Both the position numbers and the translations under genes were made by a program. A stretch of DNA of 64,000 nucleotides. Origin: Abelmoschus esculentus (Eukaryota; Streptophyta; Magnoliopsida; Malvales; Malvaceae). The stretch covers positions 7,556,501-7,620,500 of the forward strand of contig JAUCBN010000016.1 in NCBI GenBank assembly GCA_035048815.1, written 5' to 3'. How positions within the stretch are numbered: the stretch's first letter is position 1; each line of letters starts with the position of its first letter. Below the pieces are notes generated by a model. It made no database searches, was not told the origin of the DNA, and worked only from the letters and a program-made list of their open reading frames with translations. This document shows positions 45,655-57,150 of the stretch, in pieces.

Positions 45655-46790
45655 GGTTCAGAATAAATTATCTGGGTGGACAGCTAAAAATCTCTTTCTT
45701 GCAGGACACATCACTTTAGCAAAAGCAGTTATTGCAGCTCTCCCAACAATCAATAGTGTTACCTAAGAAAACATGTATAGAGTTGGAAAAACTAATCAAA
45801 CGCTTTATTTTGAACACTTCTTCAGAGAGTAAAGGTATTCATCTTGTTCGATGGGAGGAGGTGTGTAAACTAGGGGTGTTTAAATCTGGGTATTCGAGTA
45901 TTCGGGTATTCGAAGTACCGGATACCCGGATTTCCGGGTAGTTAAGAATTCGGTCCGTGTCCCGATCTGGATTTTCTGAGTACCCGGTACTTTGGGTACC
46001 CAAATATCCGGGTACCCGCAAATTCGGGTAATCGAGTATCCGGATTTTAATTTTTTTTTTTTATAAATTTTAAATTTAATCTTAAAAAATATATATAAAA
46101 ATTTAAAAGTTTGAATTACATAATACAACATCAAAATATAAAATTTTAAAACATTGGTTAAATAATCTAAACATAAATTTAAGACCTAAATTACATAATT
46201 TAGTTCGAAACAAAACATAAAGTCTAAAAGAAGTTTTTTAAAAATATTTTTAATTAGTTTAATTTAATATAATATATAAACAATAATGATTTAAATACTA
46301 AAAAATTTTGAATTAATTTTCGTATTGGTTAATGCACATATAAAAATAGTTTATAGCTAAACGAATAAAGTTCGAATTTTGCCAACTCGAAAAATTAAAT
46401 TTATAATTTTATAGTGAATCTTATATTTTTTTTTACAATGGGTCTTGAATTCTTTTTTAAAAATAAAGTTTGATAGGTTGAGATTTAGAAATTAGGTTGT
46501 TTAATTTGAAAATATAGTGAATATAAGTATATTTTGTATAAATAATAATTATATTTAAAATAAAAAATTAAAAAATTAAGAACCGGGTACCCGAAAATTT
46601 ATAATCTTTTGACCTAGGCCCGACCCTAAAAATGACGGGCCAGGTACCCGGCCCAAACATTAAAAAATTTTGAAAAAATACCCGATTTTTTATGTTCGGG
46701 TAGTCGGGTAATCGGGTCGGGTATTTTTGAACACCCCTAGTGTAAACCCATGAACCAAGGGAGACTTAGTTTTAAAAATATCACTAGAGG
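45655..46790 (+). pseudogene. L1-type LINE reverse transcriptase fragment, split by a hAT MITE
   Basis: Translated text LSGWTAKNLFLAGHITLAKAVIAALPT, then LPKKTCIELEKLIKRF after a one-base frame change near 45765, and GIHLVRWEEVCK, resembles the C-terminal part of plant LINE RT ORFs. The protein text resumes after the MITE (46740 on) with a proline and NQG, where plant LINEs often read CKP..QGGLG. Only a short 5'-truncated remnant is left. Confidence 0.75.
45871..46739. mobile_element. hAT MITE, 869 bp, perfect 8-bp target duplication
   Basis: Starts TAGGGGTGTTTAAA, ends TTGAACACCCCTA. GTGTAAAC stands on both sides (45863-45870 and 46740-46747). Terminal parts are full of GGGTATTCG and CGGGTACCC words, the middle is AT-rich. 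No transposase. It interrupts the LINE fragment. Confidence 0.92.
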
Positions 46791-46929
46791 TGCCCGAAAT
46801 TGGCTCTAGTGAGATTAAAAATTTATACCCATATAATTATTATGTTAAACCAAATATTCACATAGAATCTTAAAAACTAACTTGTACACAACCACGCACA
46901 TACTTTATCACTAGCATTATAGTTTGATT

Positions 46930-48411
46930 CTGGGAAAGTTCTTTTTTTTTTGAAAAATTTAAAGGTGATCATACTTTGTGCCCCGATTCTGAGGTTGAAA
47001 GTTAAACTTTGAAGCATGTCTTTGAAAATTGGATGCCTTGGCAATTAATTATTAGGTTTGCATTGCTTGAGGACAAGCAATAGTTCGAATTTGGGGGTGT
47101 GATGAATGTCCGAAAATACTATTTTTATTACCTTTTTTTCTCTTATTATTGTTAGAATTAAGCACAATACTAATTTCATTATTAGTCAATCATGCATATT
47201 TACATAATTTCCTCAATTGTTGTATTTAATTTGTATTTTGGTTAATTTCGTAAAAATGATATTGTTTTGGTGTATTTTCATGTTTGCAGGATTCCTTCAT
47301 TGAAAAGGAGTTACCGAATTGGAAAGAAATTAGTAAAGAGAAGGTCAATGAGAGAAGAAATAGAAAGAGTTGAAGATTAAAACAAACAAGGAAAGAGGTG
47401 AGAAGAACCAAATGAAGAATGAAAATATTCTTTATGAATATTTCTAATTTAACCTTACCTTTTGTACCAAAGTCAACCGATCAAGCCATTAAAAGGAGAG
47501 CTTGTCGTCTACAACAAAGAGAGACGATTGTGAGAGAGGTTGACACAAAGGGGTTGCTGATTTCCTTCTTGTTTTTCTTGTTTTATTTGAGTGATGAGAG
47601 GATATCGTTATTGGATGTTTTGCCCAGCCATGAACTAACTTAAAGTTTACTTGGGTTATTTTGTTTTATGGTTTGATTTCATTTGAATTATATCTAAGCA
47701 TGTTAAGTGTTCTTAATTAAGGTTTGTATATTCTTGGTGCTTATTTGGTTTGCGAGAGAATTGAGATAAGACCTCAATAAACAATCCATTTATCTAGATT
47801 TAGGAGAATTAGATTCACGAAACGAATATGCATGGTTCGATCCAAGTGCGTGAGAACTAATTTGGCTTAAGGATAAGTGCATGATTTCAACGGCTAATAT
47901 AAGCGCAAGATAGTTGTTGTACACTTTTAACTAATGTAGGGATGTATCATCAAAGGTTGTGTAATTAACAGAGTCTCGGGTTAGGGATAACAGGGACCAC
48001 GGAAGAACGCTTTGCCGAACCTTGAGGATAGTCGCTCAAATTGTTCGAGCAATTCCCTTAGTTACAATTGCTCAAGCATTCGATGAACTGACTAGGCAAT
48101 TTGATTAAGCCCAATTGCTGGAATAATTGAGTGGTGCGAGCACCCACTTGAAAGGAAGAATTCATTCGTCTATCATTTCATAATTTAGAATAACCTAGTC
48201 TAATCTCTCTTATCAATTACTTCAATTTATTTTATTTGCTTGTTTTATTATTTTATTCAATTCTATAAACCACTTGTTTCTTTATTTTATAGTGTGATAA
48301 CTTAAGCAAAGTGATCAAAACCAATCCCTGTGGAGACGATATCTAAATCTATACTATTACTTGCTACGTGTATACTTACACTGTTTACGTTGCACTAAAA
48401 TCACACAGCAC
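46930..48411 (+). mobile_element. 3' end of a Gypsy element with its LTR
   Basis: GCTTGAGGACAAGCAATAG followed by TTTGGGGGTGTGATGA (47060-47105) is a typical end of the internal region and polypurine tract of plant Gypsy elements. The LTR would start near 47100 and end near 48411. CCCTGTGGAGACGATATC (48327) is commonly seen just before the end of such LTRs. No other part of the element is present and no target duplication could be read. The ends are approximate. Confidence 0.6.
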
Positions 48412-48803
48412 ATGGCACTCGGATTCAAAATACTATTTCAGTTGTATAAACTAATTAAACCAAAGAACGGTATGAAAAGGTGAAGTTTGTAAAGACTAAA
48501 CAGTTTTTTGGTTGCTAAATCAATTGAAGCAACATTTCTTCATTTGTTTAACTGATTCTGACAATTCCAATACTAAAATGTTACCAATTTTTGGTACTAA
48601 AACTAGAACAGACAATTCAAAGACATCCACAGTGTTGAGTGTTGGCCGAGACATTCACTTCTACTGCAATAGCTGCATATTTAACTTATATTTCAAGAAA
48701 TCAAATTGGTTCAATGGAAATAGAAGTTGAACAGAAACATCGTATACTCAGCAGAAATCCAATCTGTCATGAACCTGACAACAACAACAAAAAATACAAA
48801 TTA
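48412..48803 (-). other. Downstream flank of the methyltransferase gene
   Basis: Unique sequence after the stop codon on the minus strand, plausibly its 3' UTR. Nothing else seen. Confidence 0.35.
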
Positions 48804-50011
48804 TCAAACATTTCTGATTAAAGAAATAACCAAGCTAACATGCTCCACTTCCCTGGTATCTGCAGCCAGGATTTCAGTAAACTTATGAAATAAGCTGTCC
48901 ATGATATCTGCTCCGAAATGACTCCGAATCATCGACTCGTTGACTGCTCTCATACCCTTGGCCATTTCTTTAGCTGTCAATGCTCTGTCATAGTTGATTC
49001 CTCCAGTGACATAATCCCATGGTAATGCTACAACATCAAGACGATCAATGATGAACGAACCTTCCTTCTCTATCTCGGCTTCAATCTCTTCGGCACAAGG
49101 TTCGTAATACGGGGTGTAGTAGCCATCGAACATTTCCTCTTCAACCAGGCCCTGCATTCAGAAGCATTGAGTCTGGTTATGACTTAGGATTGATCACATA
49201 TGAAGCTGAAAACAACAACAACTAAAGTTCAAAACATACCATTTTAACTAAATCCTGAAATGCCTGACCTAAGTAGTCCCACAGTAAACAACTTTCGTCT
49301 GGGGTCGGATCTGGTGTTCTTCTGCCCCTTAAAGTCAAAACCATGCGCCCTTTTGGAGCTATTTCTTCTGAACGTAGCTTGAGAAATAAAGAGAAATCGT
49401 TTCGGAACTGAGTCGCATAGGAATCTATCACGGCTGATGGACTTGTCCTTGAGATGAAAATCTTCCCTTTGTTTATTACTGGACGTTCTCTGTCAATCAG
49501 TTCCGGGGGAACCTGAGAAAGCCAATGAAGGGAAGAAGAAGAGTGCACGAAATGCAAAGTTTTGGATGGGAAAAGCCTCTCGTAAAATGATCCAGGGACA
49601 CCCGCAACATACAAGGGCTCAAACTTGGGTCCATTCTCTTCCTGTAGTTTTTCCTGAAAAGCTTGCAGGGACTGGAAAATAGTGTTGAAATCATTTCCGG
49701 GAAGGTCATTCAAAAACACATGAAACTCCGGTGTTGATCGACCAAGTTGACAGAACCGTTTATACATGACGTTTACGATCTCGGAAACTGCATAGAAGGC
49801 TCTCGGTCCCGACGAACATCCGAGGTCCACGACGGTGATGGTCCCGGGTAAATCCATGCAGCATAAATCTAACACTGCTCGCTTCAACACTGGCAATGAC
49901 AGGGATGAACAAGTAGTCTACAAGAATCAAGCCAGCCAGCCAGCCAGCTCTTTTAGTGATTAATGAATAATATATACAAGTAATCTACTAGAACAACTCA
50001 CTTACCTCCAT
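48804..50011 (-). CDS. SABATH-family carboxyl/N-methyltransferase, N-terminus short or misassigned
   Basis: SAM-dependent methyltransferase of the SABATH family (salicylate, jasmonate, benzoate, IAA or xanthine derivative methylation). Exons on the minus strand: 50011-50006, 49917-49240 and 49151-48804. Signatures: VVDLGCSSGPRA (SAM binding), FHVFLNDLPGNDFN, GVPGSFYERLFP and LHFVHSSSSLHWLSQVP, then the C-terminal block ending LISLIRNV. Total about 343 residues against 360-380 usual. The usual first-exon text with NGG...SYA, which helps to bind SAM, is not found. In the model given exon 1 encodes only Met-Glu. An alternative starts at an upstream ATG (about 50073) and uses another acceptor about 36 bp inside exon 2, keeping the frame. 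Substrate cannot be told from this sequence. It may be a truncated, inactive gene. Confidence 0.8.
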
Positions 50012-52635
50012 TTTTCTTGATATGAAGCTTGCTTTCCTTGTCCAATTTTCTCTGTTTTGTCTTTGGACTTTCCATAACAGGAAGGTTATAAAATAGGAAA
50101 TATAATTATTGAATAAAAACCAGAATGATCGTCCTTGTCTGCAATTTTAAGGCTGAATAGTTATTTCACTATTTGTTGTATCAAACATAAAATACTTTGT
50201 TTTTGTGATGATTATTTCTTGGTAACCTAAATTAATATTATATTATTTATCTGAAGCAGATTGCCCAAGTTTGCCTGCCATCTTTCATATATTCTGTTGG
50301 TTTTTGAAACATTTAGCATCACTCTTACCAACTGATCAATTATCATGTCATGTCATGTTCTTGCTTTGTTTCTACAAATTCTTTCAAATGGCCTTTTGTC
50401 CTTCTCTTTCTCCTAATCAGAAAATCAACGGTAATTAGTTAAAGGCTCACCGAAAGACACATACTCTCGAACACACTATAACACTACCATCTTCCTCTCG
50501 TTCTTTTCTCTCCATAAATTTCATGTTGTTAGGGTTGGTTCTTCTTTGTTAGGATTATCTTGTTTTAAGTATCAGATCATGGATAGAGAGTACACAGATG
50601 AGTCTAAGGAGAATAGATGAAAATAAAGTGACATGTTTACGTAAGATTGGTGAGAATTATACAAGATATATGTCCCCATGTTTTAGTTTCGTTCCTAAAG
50701 ACTAGAGACATGTTGTATGGTGCTAATAACTTTTATTTTTTTTAACAATAACATTGAAATTTTATTAAACATTATGAAAAATATTACAAAATACAATATA
50801 TTAAAAAAAATTAATCCATTAAAAATTTTGGTGCAAATTGTTTCTCTTTCTCATACTTCCTTATATGCCTCCGTTTTAAATTAGAGGTTTTAGGATGTAG
50901 GGTTTGGAGTTTAAGGTTAAAGTATAGAGTTAGGGTTTAGGATATAAAAAATAAAGGTTAGGGTTTAAAATTTATATTTTTAGAAAAATTTAATAGGAAA
51001 CATAGAAGGAGATATAATAACGAGGTAGAGGATTTTCGCTCAAAAATCTCATATAAATTTACAAGAAAATAAAACAGTTTCAAAGAGATTAGCATACCAT
51101 TACAACTTAGAAACTTTCGTGTTCTCCTTATATCTAGTCAAACGAGACACTATACGATATAAAATATGAGTGATTAGCAAACCAAAATATCAAGTAGAAA
51201 CCTTCATGAGCCATACTAGCGGCTAACAAACTATCAAACGAGTGGGGATCGATATTTATTATGACCATCGATAGAATCAAATCAAAAAATTAGTGCTACA
51301 AGGATCATTATTCGAGCACCAAACGAATATTAAGGTATACTGAAATCATATCAAACGACAAGTGAAATGAAATACAAAAATCAATAAAAACATGTTAAAA
51401 AACAGAAAACGCATCACAAAAACAAAGATACTTAACAAAATATAAATAATAATGATAATCAAAAGAAACACTTTTAGCTATTTTCCATAGGTGAAAGGTG
51501 TTCCATGACAGTAACATCAAACCTACAATATACTAAACAAAATTTACCTTAATAGAGCATTAATGACTTAAAACTTTACCAACCACACCATAAACAATGC
51601 AAAGGTTCAACTAAAATTGTCTTTCAAGTACTTAACACATGCATATCAAAGGTTATTTACCTACATGAACAACAATTTTAAGATGAAAACTTACCATTTG
51701 ACAATTACATGTCTCTGGTCCATGATTTACATATAAGTCAACATACATACAAACAAACAGATAAACATAACTTATACTGTTATCGAGAATGGACAACAAA
51801 TGACTTGTAACATCTAACCACCATCGATGGCTATCGAGAATTTATACTTGACATGCATGCGATGAACTAAAGTAAGCTTATACAAATGTACTACAAAGAT
51901 GAAATTACATGCTTTTATACTTGTTACATATCGATGTTAACCATTTAATTAAAAGGTAACTATTGTAGAGGTCATTTTTGTTTATTCTCAGTACAGCTTT
52001 GGTCATTGATTTTAGAAAATAACTGATAAAAATCACTTACATTTTCGAACTGTAAACTTTTGATCATTTACACGTTTGTTGCATTTAAATTTTAATAAGA
52101 AATTGATACAACACAATAAAAAATGATAAATTACCTAAATAATTCTTAAACTATTATTTTACTTTTCTTTCGTCTTTAATTTGACCTTTAAAATTTTAAA
52201 ATTTTGTTTCTTCACCATCTTTTAAGAAAACTTTATTTTCTCTAAAAATTCTCTAACCCCAACCTTAATATCCCGTTATATAAGTAAAATTTTAATCAAT
52301 TTACTCAATCTTGTTCTCCTATCCACAACTAATTACATGAATTACTTCTTTAAAAGAGCTGCAGGATCAACTGATGGTGGAATGCTTCCATATTCCATGG
52401 AGGTAGCTGCAATAAATATCAGTGACTGACCAAACTAATTCTCTAAGCTCTTATGAAACTAAAACCACGTAATGGATAAGCTTTTCAACACTACCTTCAT
52501 CTTCATGCTCACTTAATTAATAATGGAATCCGCTAATATACTTTTATACATACTGAGTGATCTTTGAGTACTACCAATTTTGGAAAAAAATATGATATAA
52601 AAAAAATTTATGGTAGCTATGCAGAAGTGGGAGTC
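50012..52635. other. Intergenic DNA with one dispersed repeat
   Basis: The region begins with the upstream side of the methyltransferase. From 50870 to 51040 there is a second copy of the TTTAGGG-like dispersed repeat seen at 44870. The remaining 1.6 kb is AT-rich with no supported gene. Confidence 0.45.
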
Positions 52636-52640
52636 CCCAC

Positions 52641-52863
52641 TAAAGAGAATAGAGTGTTTTGAAATGGTTTTTTGCACTCACTATTTCATTGAGTAAATGA
52701 GTTTATATACATGAAAAATAACCTTAGATATCTGCTAGAAATCTGACATAATATAACTGAAGAATAACAACGATGGACTTATTCTTAAGGGATTCGGAAA
52801 AACTGTAAAACAGAAATTCAAACAATAAAATCATAAAGACGTTATCTTTAACGAGTGTTACTG
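52641..52863 (-). repeat. 3' LTR of the minus-strand Copia
   Basis: About 223 bp, matches 62407-62627 with moderate divergence (many substitutions by eye). GTTTATATACATG contains a TATA-like box on the minus strand. Confidence 0.88.
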
Positions 52864-53800
52864 TGCACCCGCAAGATGGACGGAGGTGGAGTGAGTCCAA
52901 TCGTGGAAGTAATCCCGATGAACTGATGATGAGATAGTGGCTTTGTGAGAACGTCAGCAAGTTGATCCGATGAGGAGACATGAGAAACACGCAGAAGACC
53001 ACGTTGCACTTGTTCACGGATGAAATGATAGTCCAGAGCAACGTGCTTTATGCGAGAGTGAAAGATAGAATTAGCACACAGATTTGTTGCCCCTACATTA
53101 TCACAGTAAACCGCAGGCTGTGTGGAGACATGAACTCCAAGCTCAGTAAGAAGAGAACAAATCCATCGTAACTCAGCAACAGTAGCGACAACAGCACGAT
53201 ACTCAACTTCGGTAGAGGAACGAGCAACAGTACGTTGTTTCTTAGAACTCCAAGAGATGGGATTGTGACCAAGATAAACAATGTAAGCACTTGTGGAAGT
53301 GTAGTCATCCTTGTTGCCAGCCCAATCAGCATCGGAGAACGCATGAAGGCTAAGAGAGAAGGTACGTCGAAGGGTGATGCCATGATCCAAGGTACCACAG
53401 AGATAGCGAAGTAAACGTTTGGTGGCGGTCCAATGCTCTGTTGTGGGTTTATGCATGAACTGAGATAACTTGTTGACTGCGTAAGCAATGTCTGGGCGAG
53501 TGAGGGAAAGATACTGAAGGTCCCTACAGTGGTACGATACTCTGTAGGATCAGACAATAAAGTGCCTGTATGTAAGGTGGGAGATGGAGTTGTGGCGAGA
53601 AGAGTGAACACGGGCTTGGCATTGAGCATATGAGTCTTCTGAAGGAGATCAGTAATGTATTTGCGCCGACTGAGAAACAGACCATCAACATGAGACCGGA
53701 CTTCGACACCCAGAAAATATTGCAAGTCACCAAGGTCCTTTAGAGAGAACGGGTAGAAAGTCGCTGTAGAAAGTCCTGTATAGCATGATCTTTATTGCCA
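52849..53800 (-). pseudogene. Minus-strand Copia: second part of RT and RNase H
   Basis: RT C-terminal text MQYFLGVEVRSHVDGLFLSRRKY (53725 down), then a frame change, and RNase H with SDADWAGNKDDYTSTSAY, YCDNVGATNL and HVALDYHFIREQV (53456 to about 52850). The frame ends close to the LTR. At least one frameshift lies between the two parts. Confidence 0.85.
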
Positions 53801-54026
53801 GTGATTATGATGTCATCAACATAGACAAGAATAAAAATAATAAGTCTGTCAGTGTTGAGTATAAATAGTGACGTATCAGCAACAGAGTTACAAAAACCAT
53901 AGTCGATAAGAAATTGTCATAATTCATGATCCTAGGCACGAGGAGCTTGTTTGAGCCCGTAGATGGCTTTGCGAAGTTTGCACACATGATGAGGATGATC
54001 AGGATCAACAAAACCAGGAGGTTGAG
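53801..54026 (-). pseudogene. Minus-strand Copia: RT segment next to the insertion
   Basis: Text around QAPRA (near 53940, in the minus frame before a stop) and the segment leading to the catalytic YVDD region (near 53810-53830, decoded from ATAGACAAG) belong to the RT of the outer element. The insertion cuts the gene just upstream of this part. Confidence 0.7.
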
Positions 54027-54397
54027 TGTTAAGGGATGTGAGCTGGTAAAGAGTTGATCGTTAAGGTGGTTATTTTCAACCTATTTTCAACCCTGGTTCA
54101 CCGGTTCAGGTTAGTTAGTTTCTGCCTGAAGGTTGTTGCAACAGAATGCTTTCTTCTTCGTAGCATTCTGTCAAACACCTGGGCTATAAAAACCATTGAA
54201 AATGGAACTGGCAAGTACACATTTCCTTTTTTATGCTTAGCCTACATAGTTTACTCAATCATCTTCCACTTTCACCACCGTTCTTTTCTTCTCTCTAATT
54301 CTTCTTTAAGGTTTCGCTTCTTGCTTAACCTCTGTGTGTTACAGCTGATCACAAGGCTTCCTCCTTCAGCAACAAGGTCACCGGAGTCGGTTCAACA
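54027..54397 (+). repeat. Young Copia 5' LTR (371 bp)
   Basis: Starts TGTTAAGGGATGTGAGC, ends GGTTCAACA. TATA box TATAAAAA at 54185-54192. It has an 11-bp and a 4-bp extra segment compared with the 3' LTR. Confidence 0.95.
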
Positions 54398-54409
54398 TGG
54401 TATCAGAGC
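54398..54409 (+). promoter_or_regulatory. Primer binding site of the young Copia
   Basis: TGGTATCAGAGC directly after the LTR, perfect match to the initiator-Met tRNA complement. Confidence 0.95.
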
Positions 54410-54489
54410 TAGTCGGTCCGGCCACCGGACTTCGTTCTTGAGTTCTCCTTCCTTCACAGTTGGTTCTTGTACGTAAGTTCAGTGTAAGA

Positions 54490-56280
54490 ATGGCTACTAC
54501 CTCAAATGGGTCAGTTTTTCCTGTTGATCAAACCACTAATCTTCAAGTTACAGATGATCAAGAATCGTCATTTTTTGCTAACAAACAAGTCAATGTTAAG
54601 CTCGACGATTATAATTTTCTTTTGTGGAAGCAACAGGTTATATTGATGATTCGAGGGCATGAGCTCGAACACTATCTTGATGAATCGACACCTATTCCTT
54701 CCAAGATTGTTACTGGTGCAAATGGAGAGCTTAGTGTGAATCCGGCTTATCGAAGATACAGGAAGCAAGATAGTTCGCTTGCCTCCTGGTTACTGTCGAT
54801 AATTAGTCCGACGATTCTACCACAACTGGTTGGTGTTGAGTCAACAGCTGCAATCTGGAGTGCTGTCAATCGACTGTATTCACAGCTCTATTCACAGCTC
54901 TCCACGACTAAGGTAATGAATCTTCACTGTCTTCTTAGAAACCTCAAAAAAGGTACGTCCACAATCACCGAGTACACTACTACCATCAAGGAAATCTGTG
55001 ATTTGTTAGCAACTAGTGGTAGTTGTGTGTCTGAGGTAGAGAAGATTGCAACTGTGCTTAATGGGCTGCCTGTAGAGTATGAGTCGATTATAGCAGCTGT
55101 GGCAGTTAGTCGTGAGGCACATACCTTTGAATCTGTTACTTCGATTTTAAAGGATGCTGAATCTAGGTTGTTAAATCCTTTAAGAGTGCCAATTAGCATT
55201 AACTACACAAGGTACAACACTGAGAAAAGTTATGATTTTAATAATAAAGATATGTCAAGGTCTCAAGATCAAAGAGGCTTGAATCAAACTGGTGGTAGAT
55301 ATTTTGGGAGACCTCGTATTCAATGTCAAATTTGTGGCAAGTTAGGCCATCTTGCAAACAGGTGCTGGAATCGATTCAATAAAGATTTTAAAGGGCCACC
55401 AGAACCTCAGTCAAGGCGTGAAGAAACTCCGATGGTTAGCACACAAGCCAATTTATGTAGATATGTAGATGCTTCTCCAGAAGGGTACTATGATCCCTTT
55501 GTCAATTGTAATTCCAATCAAGAAGTTACTGTTGTTGAAGACACTCCAGACACAGCTCAAATTAATACTCTTATCGCCAATGGGGTTCTCACCACAACAG
55601 ACAAGTGGTATCCAAATTCTGGAGCCACGCACCATGTGACTTGTGTTCCGCCTAGAAGTCTGAAGGGTCAGGATTACACAGGTAAAGGAAAAGTATTTCT
55701 TGGAGATGGTTCATCCTTATGTATAACTCATGTTGGTAAAATTGTTGTTGACACAAACACTCGTGAACTTTCACTTAATCAATTGCTTTGTGTTCCTCAA
55801 ATCACAAGAAATCTTATGTCTGTTTCAAGATTTTCTCAAGACAATGCTGTTTTTTTTTAATTTCATGGCCTTAAGTGTTTTGTTAAGGACAGTTCCACTA
55901 AAGAAGTGCTGATGGAAGGACAACTTGAAGGTGGTTTGTACTGCTTCAATCTAGTTTCGAGTCAAGGAGGGTCAGGAAGAGTGTGCAACAATACCACCTC
56001 CAATGTAGATGACAAAGCTAATTTCTCTAGTGATGATCAGAAGATTGACAACAAACATTCAAAGTATTGGCTGTGGCATCGAAGACTTGGGCACCCATCT
56101 GTCAAAGTTGTAAACACCATATTAGACACTTCCTTAGATGTCAATAAGCTACAGCTTTGTCAGGCTTGCCAACTAGGCAAAAGTCATCAGTTACCTTTTA
56201 AGACTTCTACTACTGTCTATAATAAACCCTTTGAGCTTGTTGAGGCAGATGTATGGGGCCAGCCCCTGTCAAATCTTTGA
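54490..56280 (+). pseudogene. Young Copia gag, protease and start of integrase, broken
   Basis: ATG at 54490 opens one long frame: gag (UBN2-like, about residues 30-250), CCHC knuckle CQICGKLGHLANRC near 55325 and a protease-like segment with WYPNSGATHHVT near 55608, where the usual catalytic Asp of DSGA appears as Asn. TAA at 55858-55860, next to a run of T, interrupts the frame. The same frame continues with integrase zinc text (WHRRLGHPSVKVV, CQACQLGKSH) to TGA at 56278, where a frameshift follows. Confidence 0.88.
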
Positions 56281-57150
56281 CATGACAATATTATGTCACC
56301 TTTGTGGATTTATATAGTCGAAATTGTTGGTTATTTCTTTTACACAACAAATCAGAGGTAGCGTCTGCTTTTAAGGTCTTCAATGCCATTGTTAAGAATC
56401 AATTTTCAACCTTGATTATAGCCTTACAAACAGATGGTGGTGGAGAGTTTCGAGCTCTTGAGAATGAACTTATAACGATGGGGATTCAACACCGTGTCAC
56501 CTGTCCACATACGTCACAACAGAATGGTGTTGTGGAAAGGAAACACAGACATGTTATAGATACAGCATTAACGTTACTTGCGCAAGCTCAAGTGCCCTTC
56601 CAGTATTGGTCCTTTGCTATTCTTAGCGCTGTGTATCTGATAAACAGGCTGCTTACACCAGTGCTGGATGGAATGTCTCCACATCAGAAACTTTACGGAG
56701 TTCAACCTGACTACAATTTTCTTCGAGTGTTTGGGTCACAGTGTTTTCCTTGCATAACAAATTTTAATGCGCATAAGTTCAGTTTTCGATCGAAACCGTG
56801 TGTTTTTCTGGGTTACCTAAATATCATGGCTACAACTGCATGGATGAGAATGGTCGAATCTATATTTCACGTAATGTTAAGTTTAATGAAGATGTGTTTC
56901 CTTTTTCTACAGGTGTTACATTCCAGAAACCTACGGTGCGTGATAAAGTTTTCATGTCTCTATCGTTTCCCTTATCGCATGAGGCTTCTACTGTTGATCG
57001 GTAGGTTAATGGCACCACTGATCAACCTATTGAGTCATTTAGCGATGCTACTGGTAGGGATATACCAGTTCAACGAAATGAGGATGGTGCTTCTTCTACA
57101 CATGCTGGTTCGTCACCAGGACGTTTTGAGCATGTCCCAACACCTATAGA
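56281..57150 (+). pseudogene. Young Copia integrase core, broken
   Basis: LQTDGGGEFRALENELITMG and QQNGVVERKHRHV give the second Asp and the Glu of the DDE core. The frame shifts near 56815 (FLGY is followed in another frame by NCMDENGRIYISR), and TAG at 57002-57004 stops the second frame. Confidence 0.88.
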
